Assembly (NCBI GenBank): GCA_030446715.1 | Contig: JAUJMU010000005.1 | Span: forward strand, 149,709-213,708 | Source of the DNA: Cytophagales bacterium | GTDB taxonomy: Bacteria; Bacteroidota; Bacteroidia; Cytophagales; 172606-1 | Length of the DNA: 64,000 nt | Direction: 5' to 3' | Shown here: piece after piece, positions 51,317 through 59,496 of the stretch | Layout: the number at the start of each line of letters is the position of its first letter | How positions within the stretch are numbered: the first letter of the stretch is position 1 | Translations under genes and position numbers: made by a program | The notes under the pieces: generated by a model | Told to the model about the DNA's origin: nothing | The model's input: only the letters and a program-made list of their open reading frames with translations | Databases searched by the model: none

Positions 51317-51354
51317 AAAAGCCCGGCTGTTACGCCGGGCTTCATCGTTTTTTG
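51317..51354 (+). terminator. Intrinsic terminator after glyS
   Basis: aagcccggc and gccgggctt pair perfectly (51319-51327, 51334-51342) around a 6-nt loop, followed by cgttttttg. Confidence 0.85.
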
Positions 51355-51456
51355 TAAGCATAACAAATTCTGATAAGACACTCAGGCGTCTTCCTCTGCA
51401 ACTGCCTATGCAAGCAGCTTTTTCTGAAATTTCACTTCTGAAACCTGATCTCTGTT

Positions 51457-51921
51457 TTACCGGAGCCGGTCGGCTGACCTTACCAGGTTTTCGTCACGGC
51501 GGATAAACCGGTTGGCAATCAGGTTGCAGATCATGGCCGCCATCGGCAGGTAGGTGCCCGTCAGGTATCTGCCCTGCTGGCCTTCGATGTACTCATCTCC
51601 CTGACCGGAAAACAGGATAATCAGACCGAGTACGCCAGCCATCAGCAGGGAGTTCAAGGCGCCCAGTTTGATCTGCAACAGCCGGTTTTTGAACTTACTG
51701 ATGGAAAAAAAGGCAATGAGTGCGGCTATAATGGATAAGCCGGCGATGTAAAAAACCGGCTTTGAGTTTACTTCCGAACCCTGCCGCACATGCTCCAGCC
51801 GGAAAGCATCGAGAGTAGCAATTTCGTTTCCCCGCTGCTCCTGCCAGAATTCCATGAAAACAGTGATAATCATCAGTGCCCCCAGCAGGAGCAGAAATAG
51901 TGTCTGAACGCGCTGCCACAT
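51457..51921 (-). CDS. DUF4293 family membrane protein
   Basis: 154 aa, four predicted membrane helices (e.g. LFLLLLGALMIITVFMEFW; IAGLSIIAALIAFFSISKF; LLMAGVLGLIILFS; YLPMAAMICNLIANRFI) and the N-terminal MWQRVQTLFL pattern of the Bacteroidota DUF4293 family. The C-terminal RFIRRDENLVRSADRLR is the conserved positive end facing the cytoplasm. Function unknown. Confidence 0.85.
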   Translation of the reverse strand: MWQRVQTLFLLLLGALMIITVFMEFWQEQRGNEIATLDAFRLEHVRQGSEVNSKPVFYIAGLSIIAALIAFFSISKFKNRLLQIKLGALNSLLMAGVLGLIILFSGQGDEYIEGQQGRYLTGTYLPMAAMICNLIANRFIRRDENLVRSADRLR

Positions 51922-51950
51922 AACTTTAAAAATTGTAAATGCTCAATGGT

Positions 51951-52021
51951 AAATTTTAAATTCAGGAGGCGCAAAGTTGGCGGATATTCATTCAGCATTC
52001 AAAATTCATAATTTAAAATTT
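51951..52021. repeat. AT-rich inverted repeat
   Basis: aaattttaaatt (51951-51962) pairs with aatttaaaattt (52010-52021). The right arm includes the word aaaattcataatttaaaat that also occurs at 25429-25447. Confidence 0.75.
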
Positions 52022-52023
52022 CT

Positions 52024-53835
52024 CTACACTTCTATTCCCATCTGCCGCATCAGCTGGCTGGCATTGAAACTCTGGCAGATTCCTTCGCGCAGTTTGTAGT
52101 CAAAGTGCAGTTTGCCGTCGGCAAAATCGCTGTTGAAGCTGTAGTTCGTCACGTATTCGGGTGATATTTCACCCATTTGCCCCAGCGCCAGATCGTGCGT
52201 GGAAACCAGACCCGTAGCATTGTGATTGTGCAGCTGCCGGATCAGGGCCTTTGCTCCTTCGTGCCGGTCGTTGGAGTTGGTTCCCTTCAGGATCTCGTCA
52301 AGGAGATAAAATACGGGCTGACCCTCCGGCAAAAGGTCGATCAACTGACGGAGGCGTTTCAATTCGGCATAAAAGGATGATACGCTTTCCTCCAGCGAGT
52401 CCTGGGTGCGCATGGCCGTAAACACCTGAAATACAGAAATGCGACAGGCAGCAGCGCATACAGGGGCTCCGGCAAGGGCCAGCACGGCATTGATGCCCAG
52501 CGTCCGCAGAAAGGTGCTTTTGCCCGACATGTTGGAGCCGGTTACCACTACCGTTTTGCCTGTTCCCTCCACAAAAAAGCTGTTACTGACCCGCTTTTGC
52601 GCGGGAATAAGCGGGTGGCCCAGTTCGCGGGCTTCGTACTGAAAGTCTGCTCCGGTAGTTTCCGGAAGTACGTACTCAGGATTGGCAAAGCCGAAACCGG
52701 CCATACTGTTGAGCACCTCCGCCTCCGCCAGCGCATCGAACCACTTCCGGACGGTACTTTCCATACCCGACTTCCATTTCTCCAGCCGGATCATCCAGTA
52801 CAGGTCCCAGAGCAGCGTCACATTGACCATCAGGTAAAAAACGGCGTTGCGCCGGGCCTGCAGATTGGTGAGCAGCGAAGCCAGTTGCCTGATCTTACCC
52901 GACGCCGGTACTGCTTCGCCGGTCAGCCGGTCTTTGATCCGCAGCATGCTGGCCGACCCGAACGGATGCCCCTCCAGCGACTGGATCAGTGAGCCGTAGG
53001 CACGCAGCGTCCGGGAGGTCTGCCAGGCGCCTTCTGCCGCCTGGTGTACTTCCCGGAAAGTATACCGCAGCAGCCAGCCATTGACCAGCAGGAAAAGAAT
53101 GGGCAGGTGATACGTAACGGTTTCAGAAAAGATGGATAACAGAATAGCCGTTACAGTCAGCACGGGCATCAGGTAAGCCAGCACCACCAGCCATTTGCGG
53201 CTGCTGATCTGCGGTGGCTGCTTCAGCCAGTTCAGTAACCGGCGCAGGTTTTCGGGGTCATCTTCCCAGTGCCGGCCGGTAGCCTGAAAGTGCTGCCGCC
53301 AGTCGGGGTGGCCGGCCAGCTCTTTTATTGCCTGCTGCCGGTGCATGATTGCCTCACGGTCCGCCGGGTGCTGAAGCCATGCGGCGAGCTTCACCCGGCC
53401 GTCGGGGGTGTTGGTACGGTTCAGCAATACGTACAGGGAACTCCGCCCGAACACATCCAGATCACCGCTGTAAGGATGCACCGGGTTGGCAAAGTCGATG
53501 CCGGAGTCGGCGGGGTGATGAACTCCGCTGTAGCGGGCCAGCTCTTCGCGGTTGATATCCGCCAGAAACCTGAACTGATCCCGTTGCCAGGCAATCTGCT
53601 GGTGCCGTTGGACCAAAGCCACAAAAAGCACCAGCGCCACTCCTGCCGCAACCAGTGCAAAGTCTAGTCCGGAAAGCCCAAATGCAAGCCACGCCAGTAA
53701 TGCCGCCCCGATGAAAAGACCCACCCTAAGCCATGACCAGGTATTGAAACGCCGCTGCCACAGAAGGGCCTCTTGTGCGTATTGGTCCCTTTTCTGTCCG
53801 AAAAACTCCGCGGGGTTGGTAGTGAATTGCTGCAT
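52024..53835 (-). CDS. MutS-family ATPase with N-terminal membrane helices
   Basis: 603 aa. The C-terminal third is a MutS domain V ATPase: Walker A GSNMSGKSTFLRTLG near residue 432, FTAMRTQDSLEESVSSFYAE, and Walker B FYLLDEILKGTNSNDRHEGA. The N-terminus has two hydrophobic helices (VGLFIGAALLAWLAFGLSGL, FALVAAGVALVLFVALVQR) and the middle two more (around 235-275). No MutS mismatch-recognition domain I is present, so a role in mismatch repair is doubtful; such membrane MutS-like proteins are common in Bacteroidota and uncharacterised. Confidence 0.88.
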   Translation of the reverse strand: MQQFTTNPAEFFGQKRDQYAQEALLWQRRFNTWSWLRVGLFIGAALLAWLAFGLSGLDFALVAAGVALVLFVALVQRHQQIAWQRDQFRFLADINREELARYSGVHHPADSGIDFANPVHPYSGDLDVFGRSSLYVLLNRTNTPDGRVKLAAWLQHPADREAIMHRQQAIKELAGHPDWRQHFQATGRHWEDDPENLRRLLNWLKQPPQISSRKWLVVLAYLMPVLTVTAILLSIFSETVTYHLPILFLLVNGWLLRYTFREVHQAAEGAWQTSRTLRAYGSLIQSLEGHPFGSASMLRIKDRLTGEAVPASGKIRQLASLLTNLQARRNAVFYLMVNVTLLWDLYWMIRLEKWKSGMESTVRKWFDALAEAEVLNSMAGFGFANPEYVLPETTGADFQYEARELGHPLIPAQKRVSNSFFVEGTGKTVVVTGSNMSGKSTFLRTLGINAVLALAGAPVCAAACRISVFQVFTAMRTQDSLEESVSSFYAELKRLRQLIDLLPEGQPVFYLLDEILKGTNSNDRHEGAKALIRQLHNHNATGLVSTHDLALGQMGEISPEYVTNYSFNSDFADGKLHFDYKLREGICQSFNASQLMRQMGIEV

Positions 53836-53952
53836 AGGGCAAGTTAATAGACTTTATTAGTTTCGGAAACCCCCAAACTCTTACGCCTGATTGGAAAATC
53901 TGCAATTAAGTGGTTATCTTGCCATTCTTCTTGCAAGCATTTTAATTTACCA

Positions 53953-56076
53953 ATGGCATTAATTAACAAGATCAGAGAAAAGTCCGGTTGGGCTATCGGC
54001 TTTATTGCAATCGGCCTTGGAATTTTCATTGTCGGCTCTGACCTGCTTGGCCCCGGCGGCAGTGGTGGATTGTTGGGCAACGACGAAAAAGTAGGCGTAA
54101 TCGCCGGTGAAAAAGTCACGCTGAAGGAGTACCAGGCGGAACTCGAGCAGATGCAGGCCAACTACGCCATGCAAACCGGCCGCAATCCTTCCGAAGCAGA
54201 AATGGGCAGCCTGCGCGACCAGGCATGGAACCAGATCATCTTCAAAACGGCCTACCGCGATCAGTTTGACGAACTCGGCCTCGCCGTTCCCGACGACGAA
54301 CTGGAAGACATGGTGCAGGGCAATCATATTGACCCGGTAATCCGGCAGACCTTTGTGAACCCGGCTACCAACGAATTTGACAAGAGTCTGGTGATCCGCT
54401 ACTTGCAAAGCCTGCGTTCGGATTCCATTCCTCCCCAGCAAAAAGCAGCCTGGTTCTCTTTTGAGCAGCAGCTTGGCCCCCGCAGATTACAGGCTAAATA
54501 CGAGAACCTGCTGAAAAATACCGCCTACGTAACCAAAGCTGAAGCGCAGCGCGAATACGTAGCCCAGACGGCCAAAGCCAGTGCCAGTGTACTGTACGTT
54601 CCTTTCTACAGCGTACCCGATACGGCCGTAAAAGTAACCGACAGCCAGTTGCAGGCTTACCTGGACGAGCATAAGGAATTGTACAAGGGCGAAGCTTTCC
54701 GCAGAATCCAGTACGTTTCCTTCTCTATTCTGCCGTCGGCCAAGGACAGTGCTGATCTGTACGCCTAAATAAAGGAGCTTGCAAAAGGACTGGCTTCGGC
54801 TCCCAATGATTCATATTTTGCCGCCGCCAACACAGACGTTGCCTTCCCCGGCTCCTACCGCCCCATCGGCGAATTGCCCGAAGACATACAGGGCGACATC
54901 ACTACTTTCATCAAAGGTGGCATGTATGGTCCCTTCCGCGAAGGCGATACCTACTCGATTTATAAACTGGCCGACATAAAGGACGACACGACTGCATCGG
55001 CGCGGGCCAGCCACATTCTTTTCCGGGCGGATAGTTCTGCACAAGGTCAGGCTGAGGCATTGCGCAAAGCCCGCGAAGTACTGGCTCAGATCAAAGCAGG
55101 CGCTTCCTTTGAAGAAATGGCCCGCGTTCACGGCACCGACGGTACGGCCCAGAGTGGCGGCGACCTTGGCTGGTTTACCAGAGGCCGCATGGTAAAGCAA
55201 TTTGAAAATGCCGTGTTCAGCTTCAACGGCACCGGCCTGATCGGGGAGCCGGTCAAAACTGATTTTGGCTACCACATCATCAAGGTTACCCAGCCCAAAA
55301 CAAGCCGGCTGTACAAGCTTTATGCGATCAAAAAGAGCATCAGTGCCAGCGATGCTACCCGCGATGAGGCTTACCGCCGGGCAAGTTCTTTCCTGAGCAA
55401 CAGCAGTGATCTGGAGTCTTTCCATGCCAATTTAAAGAAAGACCCTACCCTTTCCAGCAACATCGCGGAAAGAGTACGCCCGAATGACAATTTTGTGAAT
55501 ACGGTAACCAATGCCCGTGAAATTGTACGCTGGGCTTACAATACCGAAACTGAGGTGAACGACGTAGCTAGCCAAGTGTTTGAACTGGAAGATCAGTACG
55601 TGGTAGCTGCCGTAACGGGTGCCGGCGAAGAGAAGAAGCCCACCGTTGAGGCTTACCGGAACGAACTTACTGCCAAAGTGCGCAATCAGATGAAGGCTGA
55701 GCAGATTATCGGGAACCTGGGAACGGTGACTGGCCCACTGGATGCCGCCGCTCAGAAGCACGGTGCGCAGGCGCAGGTGGTTCAGGTATCAGATGTTACC
55801 TTAGCTTCCAATTCTCTCCAGAATATCGGGAATGATCCGGAAGCTGTGGGACGCATATTTGGCCTCAAGCAGGGTGCCCGGTCCAAGCCGTTTGCCGGTG
55901 AAAACGGCGTTCTGGTGGTAGAAGTAACTGGTACCACGCCTGCTCCGGCTATTGCGGATTACTCCCAGTACAGAAATCAACTACAGCAGACCAACGGCTC
56001 ACGCGCCGGTTACTTCCTGGCGCAGGCAATTCAGAACGACGCGGATATCGAAGATTACCGTTATAAATTCTATTAA
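53953..56076 (+). pseudogene. PpiD/SurA-type periplasmic foldase interrupted by an in-frame stop
   Basis: One continuous 707-codon frame except for a TAA at 54766-54768 (codon 272). The first part (53953-54768) has an N-terminal anchor helix (WAIGFIAIGLGIFIVGSDLL) and a SurA_N-like helical domain; the second has the parvulin PPIase domain ARASHILF...FEEMARVHGTDGTAQSGG with GYHIIKVTQPK, then a C-terminal helical domain. The reading frame and homology continue unchanged across the stop (DLYA, stop, IKELAKGLA), so a single base change (for example CAA to TAA) explains it. PpiD-like proteins fold outer-membrane and secreted proteins. The shorter re-start at 54874 would lack the membrane anchor. 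Confidence 0.85.
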
Positions 56077-56177
56077 CCGGCGGTTAGCATATCAGCTGGT
56101 TACCTATAAACCGTAACATAAAACAATCTGACCCGGTTTTGTCCGACTATCCGACTATTGAATCAGGTAAACAATAA

Positions 56178-56217
56178 CCAAAAGCCAGTCCGGTACGGGG
56201 CTGGCTTTTGATTTTTA
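56178..56217 (+). terminator. Intrinsic terminator after the PpiD-like gene
   Basis: aaaagccag (56180-56188) pairs with ctggctttt (56201-56209), followed by gattttt. The rest of the 195-bp gap before the DeoC-like gene shows nothing recognisable. Confidence 0.8.
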
Positions 56218-56271
56218 CGGCGTTTGGACGTATAACAAAGAAATGAACACCAAAGCTAACCACGTACTCCT

Positions 56272-57021
56272 ATGTCTGCCATTCATTCCTTTGTTGAGTA
56301 CCACCTGCTGCATCCGGAGGTAAGAGATATGCAAGTAGAAGCCGCCGTCCGGGAAGTTATTGCGCACCAGCTGTCTGCCATTTGCGTACCCCCTTACTGG
56401 GTAAAGAAAGCCAGCCGCGACACCAATCCGGCCGGGATTGCCCTGGCTGCGGTGGTGGGCTTTCCCTTCGGCTACCAGCGAACCGAGGCCAAGGTTAGCG
56501 AAGCCGAACTGGCCTTTGCCGATGGCGCTCAGGAAATCATACTGACCATCAACCTGTCGGCGCTTAAGTCGGAGCGGTGGAACTGGATCAAGGCTGAAAT
56601 TGCACGTTTTGCCAAACTGGTGCACGATCAGGAAAAGCCGCTTACTGTGCTCACTGACGCAGACCGGCTGACCCCTCAGGAGGTAGTCAGGCTCTGCAAA
56701 GATGCCGTTGACGCAGGTACGGATTTTTTTCAGACGGCTACCGGTGCGCTGGCTGCAAATGAAGCCCCGGTTCATTCTGTCGCTTTCCTGCGTGAGACAC
56801 TGCATCCTTCGGCAGGGCTGAAAGTTTTCCGGAACCATCTCACTCCTGCCGGGGCAGCAGAACTGCTGAAAGAGGGCGCCGATAAAATCTGCACCCCTCA
56901 CCTGTCAGGGATACTTGTAAATTTGCCTCCAGAAAAAACGCAGGTTATCAACCAACTGACGCCGAAAAGCGTTATGCAAACAGATCAAAACAGCGAACAT
57001 GACTGCGGTTACCACCCATAA
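56272..57021 (+). CDS. DeoC-family protein lacking the catalytic lysine
   Basis: 249 aa, TIM-barrel of the deoxyribose-phosphate aldolase family (VGFPFGYQRTEAKVSEAELA; PHLSGILVNLPPEKTQV). In active DeoC the Schiff-base lysine lies in a KTSTG motif; here it is FFQTATGAL, with Q154 in its place. The aspartate of the EVDVV motif is also changed (QEIILTI). Lysine 184 (AGLKVFRNH) may correspond to the second active-site lysine. So classical aldolase activity is unlikely. It overlaps the proline dehydrogenase start by 23 bp, suggesting a joint role of this pair. Confidence 0.8.
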   Translation: MSAIHSFVEYHLLHPEVRDMQVEAAVREVIAHQLSAICVPPYWVKKASRDTNPAGIALAAVVGFPFGYQRTEAKVSEAELAFADGAQEIILTINLSALKSERWNWIKAEIARFAKLVHDQEKPLTVLTDADRLTPQEVVRLCKDAVDAGTDFFQTATGALAANEAPVHSVAFLRETLHPSAGLKVFRNHLTPAGAAELLKEGADKICTPHLSGILVNLPPEKTQVINQLTPKSVMQTDQNSEHDCGYHP

Positions 57022-58195
57022 AAATATTTCTTTTGACGATACTTCGGTGGCTTTTGCTTCCCGTTCCAATGCCCGGCTCCGGAAAATGTACTGGCTCTTT
57101 GCAGCCATGAACAACAGCCTGCTGGTAAATGTGGGTACCGGTGCCATCAAGCTGGCCCTGCAACTCCATCTGCCGGTCAAAGGGTTGATCCGCAACAATT
57201 TTTTCGCGCATTTCTGGGGGGGACAAACCATAAGCGACTGCGAACCGGCAATACAGGAACTGCACAACTTCGGGGTAGGTACTATTCTCGACTACTCGGT
57301 AGAAGGAGAGAAAAGTGAAGCTGGTTTTGAAGAAACCACCCGCGAAGTGATAGCGACCATCCGGAAAGCGGCCGGTAATCCGGCGGTACCGTTTTCAGTG
57401 TTCAAGATCACGGGTGTTGCCGACGCTGCATTGCTCGAAAAAGTACAGCAGGGACAGCGTCTTTCCAAAGCTGAACAAGCGGCATTCCAGCAAGCAAAGA
57501 ACCGGGTAGATGCCATCTGCCGGGAAGCGGCGGAAGGGCAGGTGCGGGTATTTATTGACGGCGAGGAGACCTGGATTCAGAATACCATTGACGACCTCAC
57601 CTGCCAGATGATGCGCAGGTACAACCGGCAGGAGGCCATTGTCTGGAATACATACCAGCTTTACCGTCAGGATGCTTTGGGCAATTTACAGAAAGCATTT
57701 GCGGAAGCCGGACGGGAAGGCTACTACCTGGGAGCCAAACTGGTACGCGGTGCCTATATGGAAAAGGAACGCAACACTGCCGGCAAACAGGGTCTTCCCG
57801 ATCCGATTCAACCCGACAAAAACAGCACCGACGAAGATTTCAACGATGCGCTTCGGTTTTGCATGGCTCACCTGGACCGGGTCCGGTTCTGCGCCGGTAC
57901 TCACAACGAACAAAGCTGCTACCTGCTGCTGGAGTTGATGGATCAAAAGAACATTGCGCCGGAAGACTCCCGTATCTGGTTTGCCCAGTTATACGGCATG
58001 AGTGACAATATTTCCTACAACCTTGCCCGGGCCGGTTACAACGTAGCCAAGTACGTACCCTACGGACCGGTAGCCGCTGTAATGCCATACCTCTTCCGCC
58101 GGGCGGAGGAGAACACTTCCATTGCCGGCCAGAGCAGCCGAGAGTTCCGGCTGATCGCAAAAGAGATGCGCCGCCGGAAAAAGATCAACAAGTAA
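56999..58195 (+). CDS. Proline dehydrogenase
   Basis: FAD enzyme oxidising proline to pyrroline-5-carboxylate, first step of proline breakdown. 398 aa, stand-alone PRODH barrel: VRVFIDGEETWIQNTIDDL, the FAD/substrate region GYYLGAKLVRGAYMEKER (residues ~245-262), the CAGTHNEQSC block and the C-terminal NVAKYVPYGPVAAVMPYLFR with RRAEEN. No aldehyde dehydrogenase domain. Overlaps the DeoC-like gene by 23 bp, so the two are cotranslated. Confidence 0.93.
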   Translation: MTAVTTHKNISFDDTSVAFASRSNARLRKMYWLFAAMNNSLLVNVGTGAIKLALQLHLPVKGLIRNNFFAHFWGGQTISDCEPAIQELHNFGVGTILDYSVEGEKSEAGFEETTREVIATIRKAAGNPAVPFSVFKITGVADAALLEKVQQGQRLSKAEQAAFQQAKNRVDAICREAAEGQVRVFIDGEETWIQNTIDDLTCQMMRRYNRQEAIVWNTYQLYRQDALGNLQKAFAEAGREGYYLGAKLVRGAYMEKERNTAGKQGLPDPIQPDKNSTDEDFNDALRFCMAHLDRVRFCAGTHNEQSCYLLLELMDQKNIAPEDSRIWFAQLYGMSDNISYNLARAGYNVAKYVPYGPVAAVMPYLFRRAEENTSIAGQSSREFRLIAKEMRRRKKINK

Positions 58196-58285
58196 CCGGG
58201 AGAATTTCCGGTCAACAGGGGTCACAAGTATACTTTAGCCAGTGATTTTGACGCACCACTGGAAGATTTTAAAGACTATATGTAA
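58196..58285 (+). pseudogene. Remnant of a VapB/DUF2281-type antitoxin
   Basis: Right after the proline dehydrogenase stop, in the same frame, the sequence encodes HKYTLASDFDAPLEDFKDYM and a stop. SDDFDEPLEDFKEYM is the typical C-terminal end of DUF2281 antitoxins that pair with PIN toxins. The N-terminal half and start codon are missing. Its stop overlaps the toxin start (TAATG), the usual coupling of such pairs. Confidence 0.75.
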
Positions 58286-58681
58286 TGAGACTGCTGTGGG
58301 ATACGCATACTTTCCTGTGGTTTGTGGCCGGCAGTAGCGAGTTGAGTCAAAAGGCCAGGCAAACCATTGAGACACCATCCAATGAGCATTTCTTAAGCAT
58401 TGCTAGCTTGTGGGAGATTTCTATTAAGACCGTCCTTGGTGAACTAGCAATCCAAGGCAGTTATGAATCGGTTATCAATGATGTTACTGAGAACGGTATC
58501 CAGATTCTGCCTATCAATTTTACCCATACGGTCCAGCAGCATCAACTGCCTTTACACCACCGTGACCCTTTCGATCGTATGATTGTTTCCCAAGCTCTTA
58601 TTGAAGGCATGCATTTAAATTAGTAGAGGCGAAGTTTTTGATGAGTATTTGAAAAATCAGTCCTTTACAAGAATTTGGTAA
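58285..58681 (+). pseudogene. VapC-type PIN-domain toxin with a 3' frameshift
   Basis: The 112-codon frame (58285-58623) has the PIN metal ligands D6 (LLWDTHTFLW), E44 (SLWEIS) and D94/D97 (HHRDPFDRM), then ends early at HLN. One extra A in ttaaatt (58614-58620) breaks the frame; removing it gives HLISRGEVFDEYLKNQ and a stop at 58681, exactly the family's normal end at about 131 aa. VapC toxins are RNases that cut tRNA or rRNA. With the antitoxin also truncated, the module is probably inactive. Confidence 0.8.
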
Positions 58682-58690
58682 AGAAGGCCA

Positions 58691-58784
58691 GCAGGCAACA
58701 CCAAGCCCTACGGCCAGCGGCCCGCCATAGCGCAGACCCAAGCATGAGGGCTCGCCGTCGTGGGTTTTCGGTTCGTTAGCACAC
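58691..58784 (+). repeat. attC-like palindromic repeat, copy 1
   Basis: Shares with copy 2 (59209-59300) the ordered blocks AACACCA, GGCCAGCGGCyC, GAGGGCwCGCCrTCGTG, TTCGGTkCGTyAG. Inner arms AAGCCC and GGGTTT can pair. Its right end GTTAGCACAC is the exact reverse complement of the left end of copy 2 (GTGTGCTAAC), the relation expected between the two borders of an integron cassette. Confidence 0.6.
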
Positions 58785-58791
58785 ATCAAGA

Positions 58792-59197
58792 ATGAAAAGA
58801 ACATTACTGTTTCTATTGGCATTCATTGTTTTGCATGACAACCGCAGGTGGATAGACAAAAAGAATTGGACTTTGCTTTCCCTTCAATAATCTTTAATTC
58901 ATTTGAGCAGGTAAAAGATAAGATTACAGGGGAGTGGTCGGGAAAAGAAGTCTGTTGACAAAAAATTCAACGGAAGGACAATTTACTCTTGAAGTTAAGT
59001 ATGATTTCGAAGAGTTTTTTACTCTCATTGAGCATAAGCTAGTGGAAGATAAACAAACGAATAAGACAGTCATTAGAGCTATGCTTTACAAAATTGATGA
59101 CCATTATGTACCCGAAACTGACGACAACGCTATACTGACTTTACATTTTCTATCAGAGAAGCAGCTTAAATTGAATGATTGGCTGTTTGAAAGATAA
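58792..59197 (+). pseudogene. Decayed gene between the two attC-like repeats
   Basis: An ATG at 58792 begins a signal-peptide-like MKRTLLFLLAFIVLH; the frame then breaks. Frame two from about 58839 reads QPQVDRQKELDFAFPSIIFN and FEQVKDKITGEWSGKE; the third (to 59197) reads NSTEGQFTLEVKYDFEEFFT and YKIDDHYVPETDDNAILTLH. Joined, they make a plausible secreted protein of about 130 residues broken by at least two frameshifts. No family recognised. The short frame 58934-59197 alone (GTG start, 87 aa) would be its only intact piece. Confidence 0.5.
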
Positions 59198-59208
59198 AAT
59201 GAAAAGGA

Positions 59209-59300
59209 CGTGTGCTAACACCAGCTACAACCGGCCAGCGGCTCACCGCATTGCCTTAACTTGAGGGCACGCCATCGTGTAGCTTCGGTGCGTCAGTTGT
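59209..59300 (+). repeat. attC-like palindromic repeat, copy 2
   Basis: Same orientation as copy 1, about 520 bp downstream. Inner arms AGCTACA and TGTAGCT are perfectly complementary, and CACC/GGTG next to them also pair, giving the two-box folded shape of an attC site. The 196 bp after it (59301-59496) hold only AT-rich inverted repeats. Confidence 0.6.
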
Positions 59301-59364
59301 TTTTGATCAAGAATTCAAAATCCAGAACCCGATTAATTTTGCCTGCTTACCTGAGTACATGATC

Positions 59365-59466
59365 AGAATTAAATTATAGATTTTAGACTTTAAATTCTGA
59401 ATTAAAACCTCTCACCGACAGTATGTTATCATACCCATTCAAAATTGGGAATTCATAATTCAAAAT
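59365..59466. repeat. AT-rich inverted repeats before the lactonase gene
   Basis: cagaattaaa and tttaaattctg (59364-59400) form an imperfect palindrome, and cattcaaaattgggaattcataattcaaaattg (in pieces, 59434-59466) repeats the word found at 25.4 and 52.0 kb in altered form. Confidence 0.55.
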
Positions 59467-59496
59467 TGTTTTCTCACTTACACCTTCCGTTTTTCT

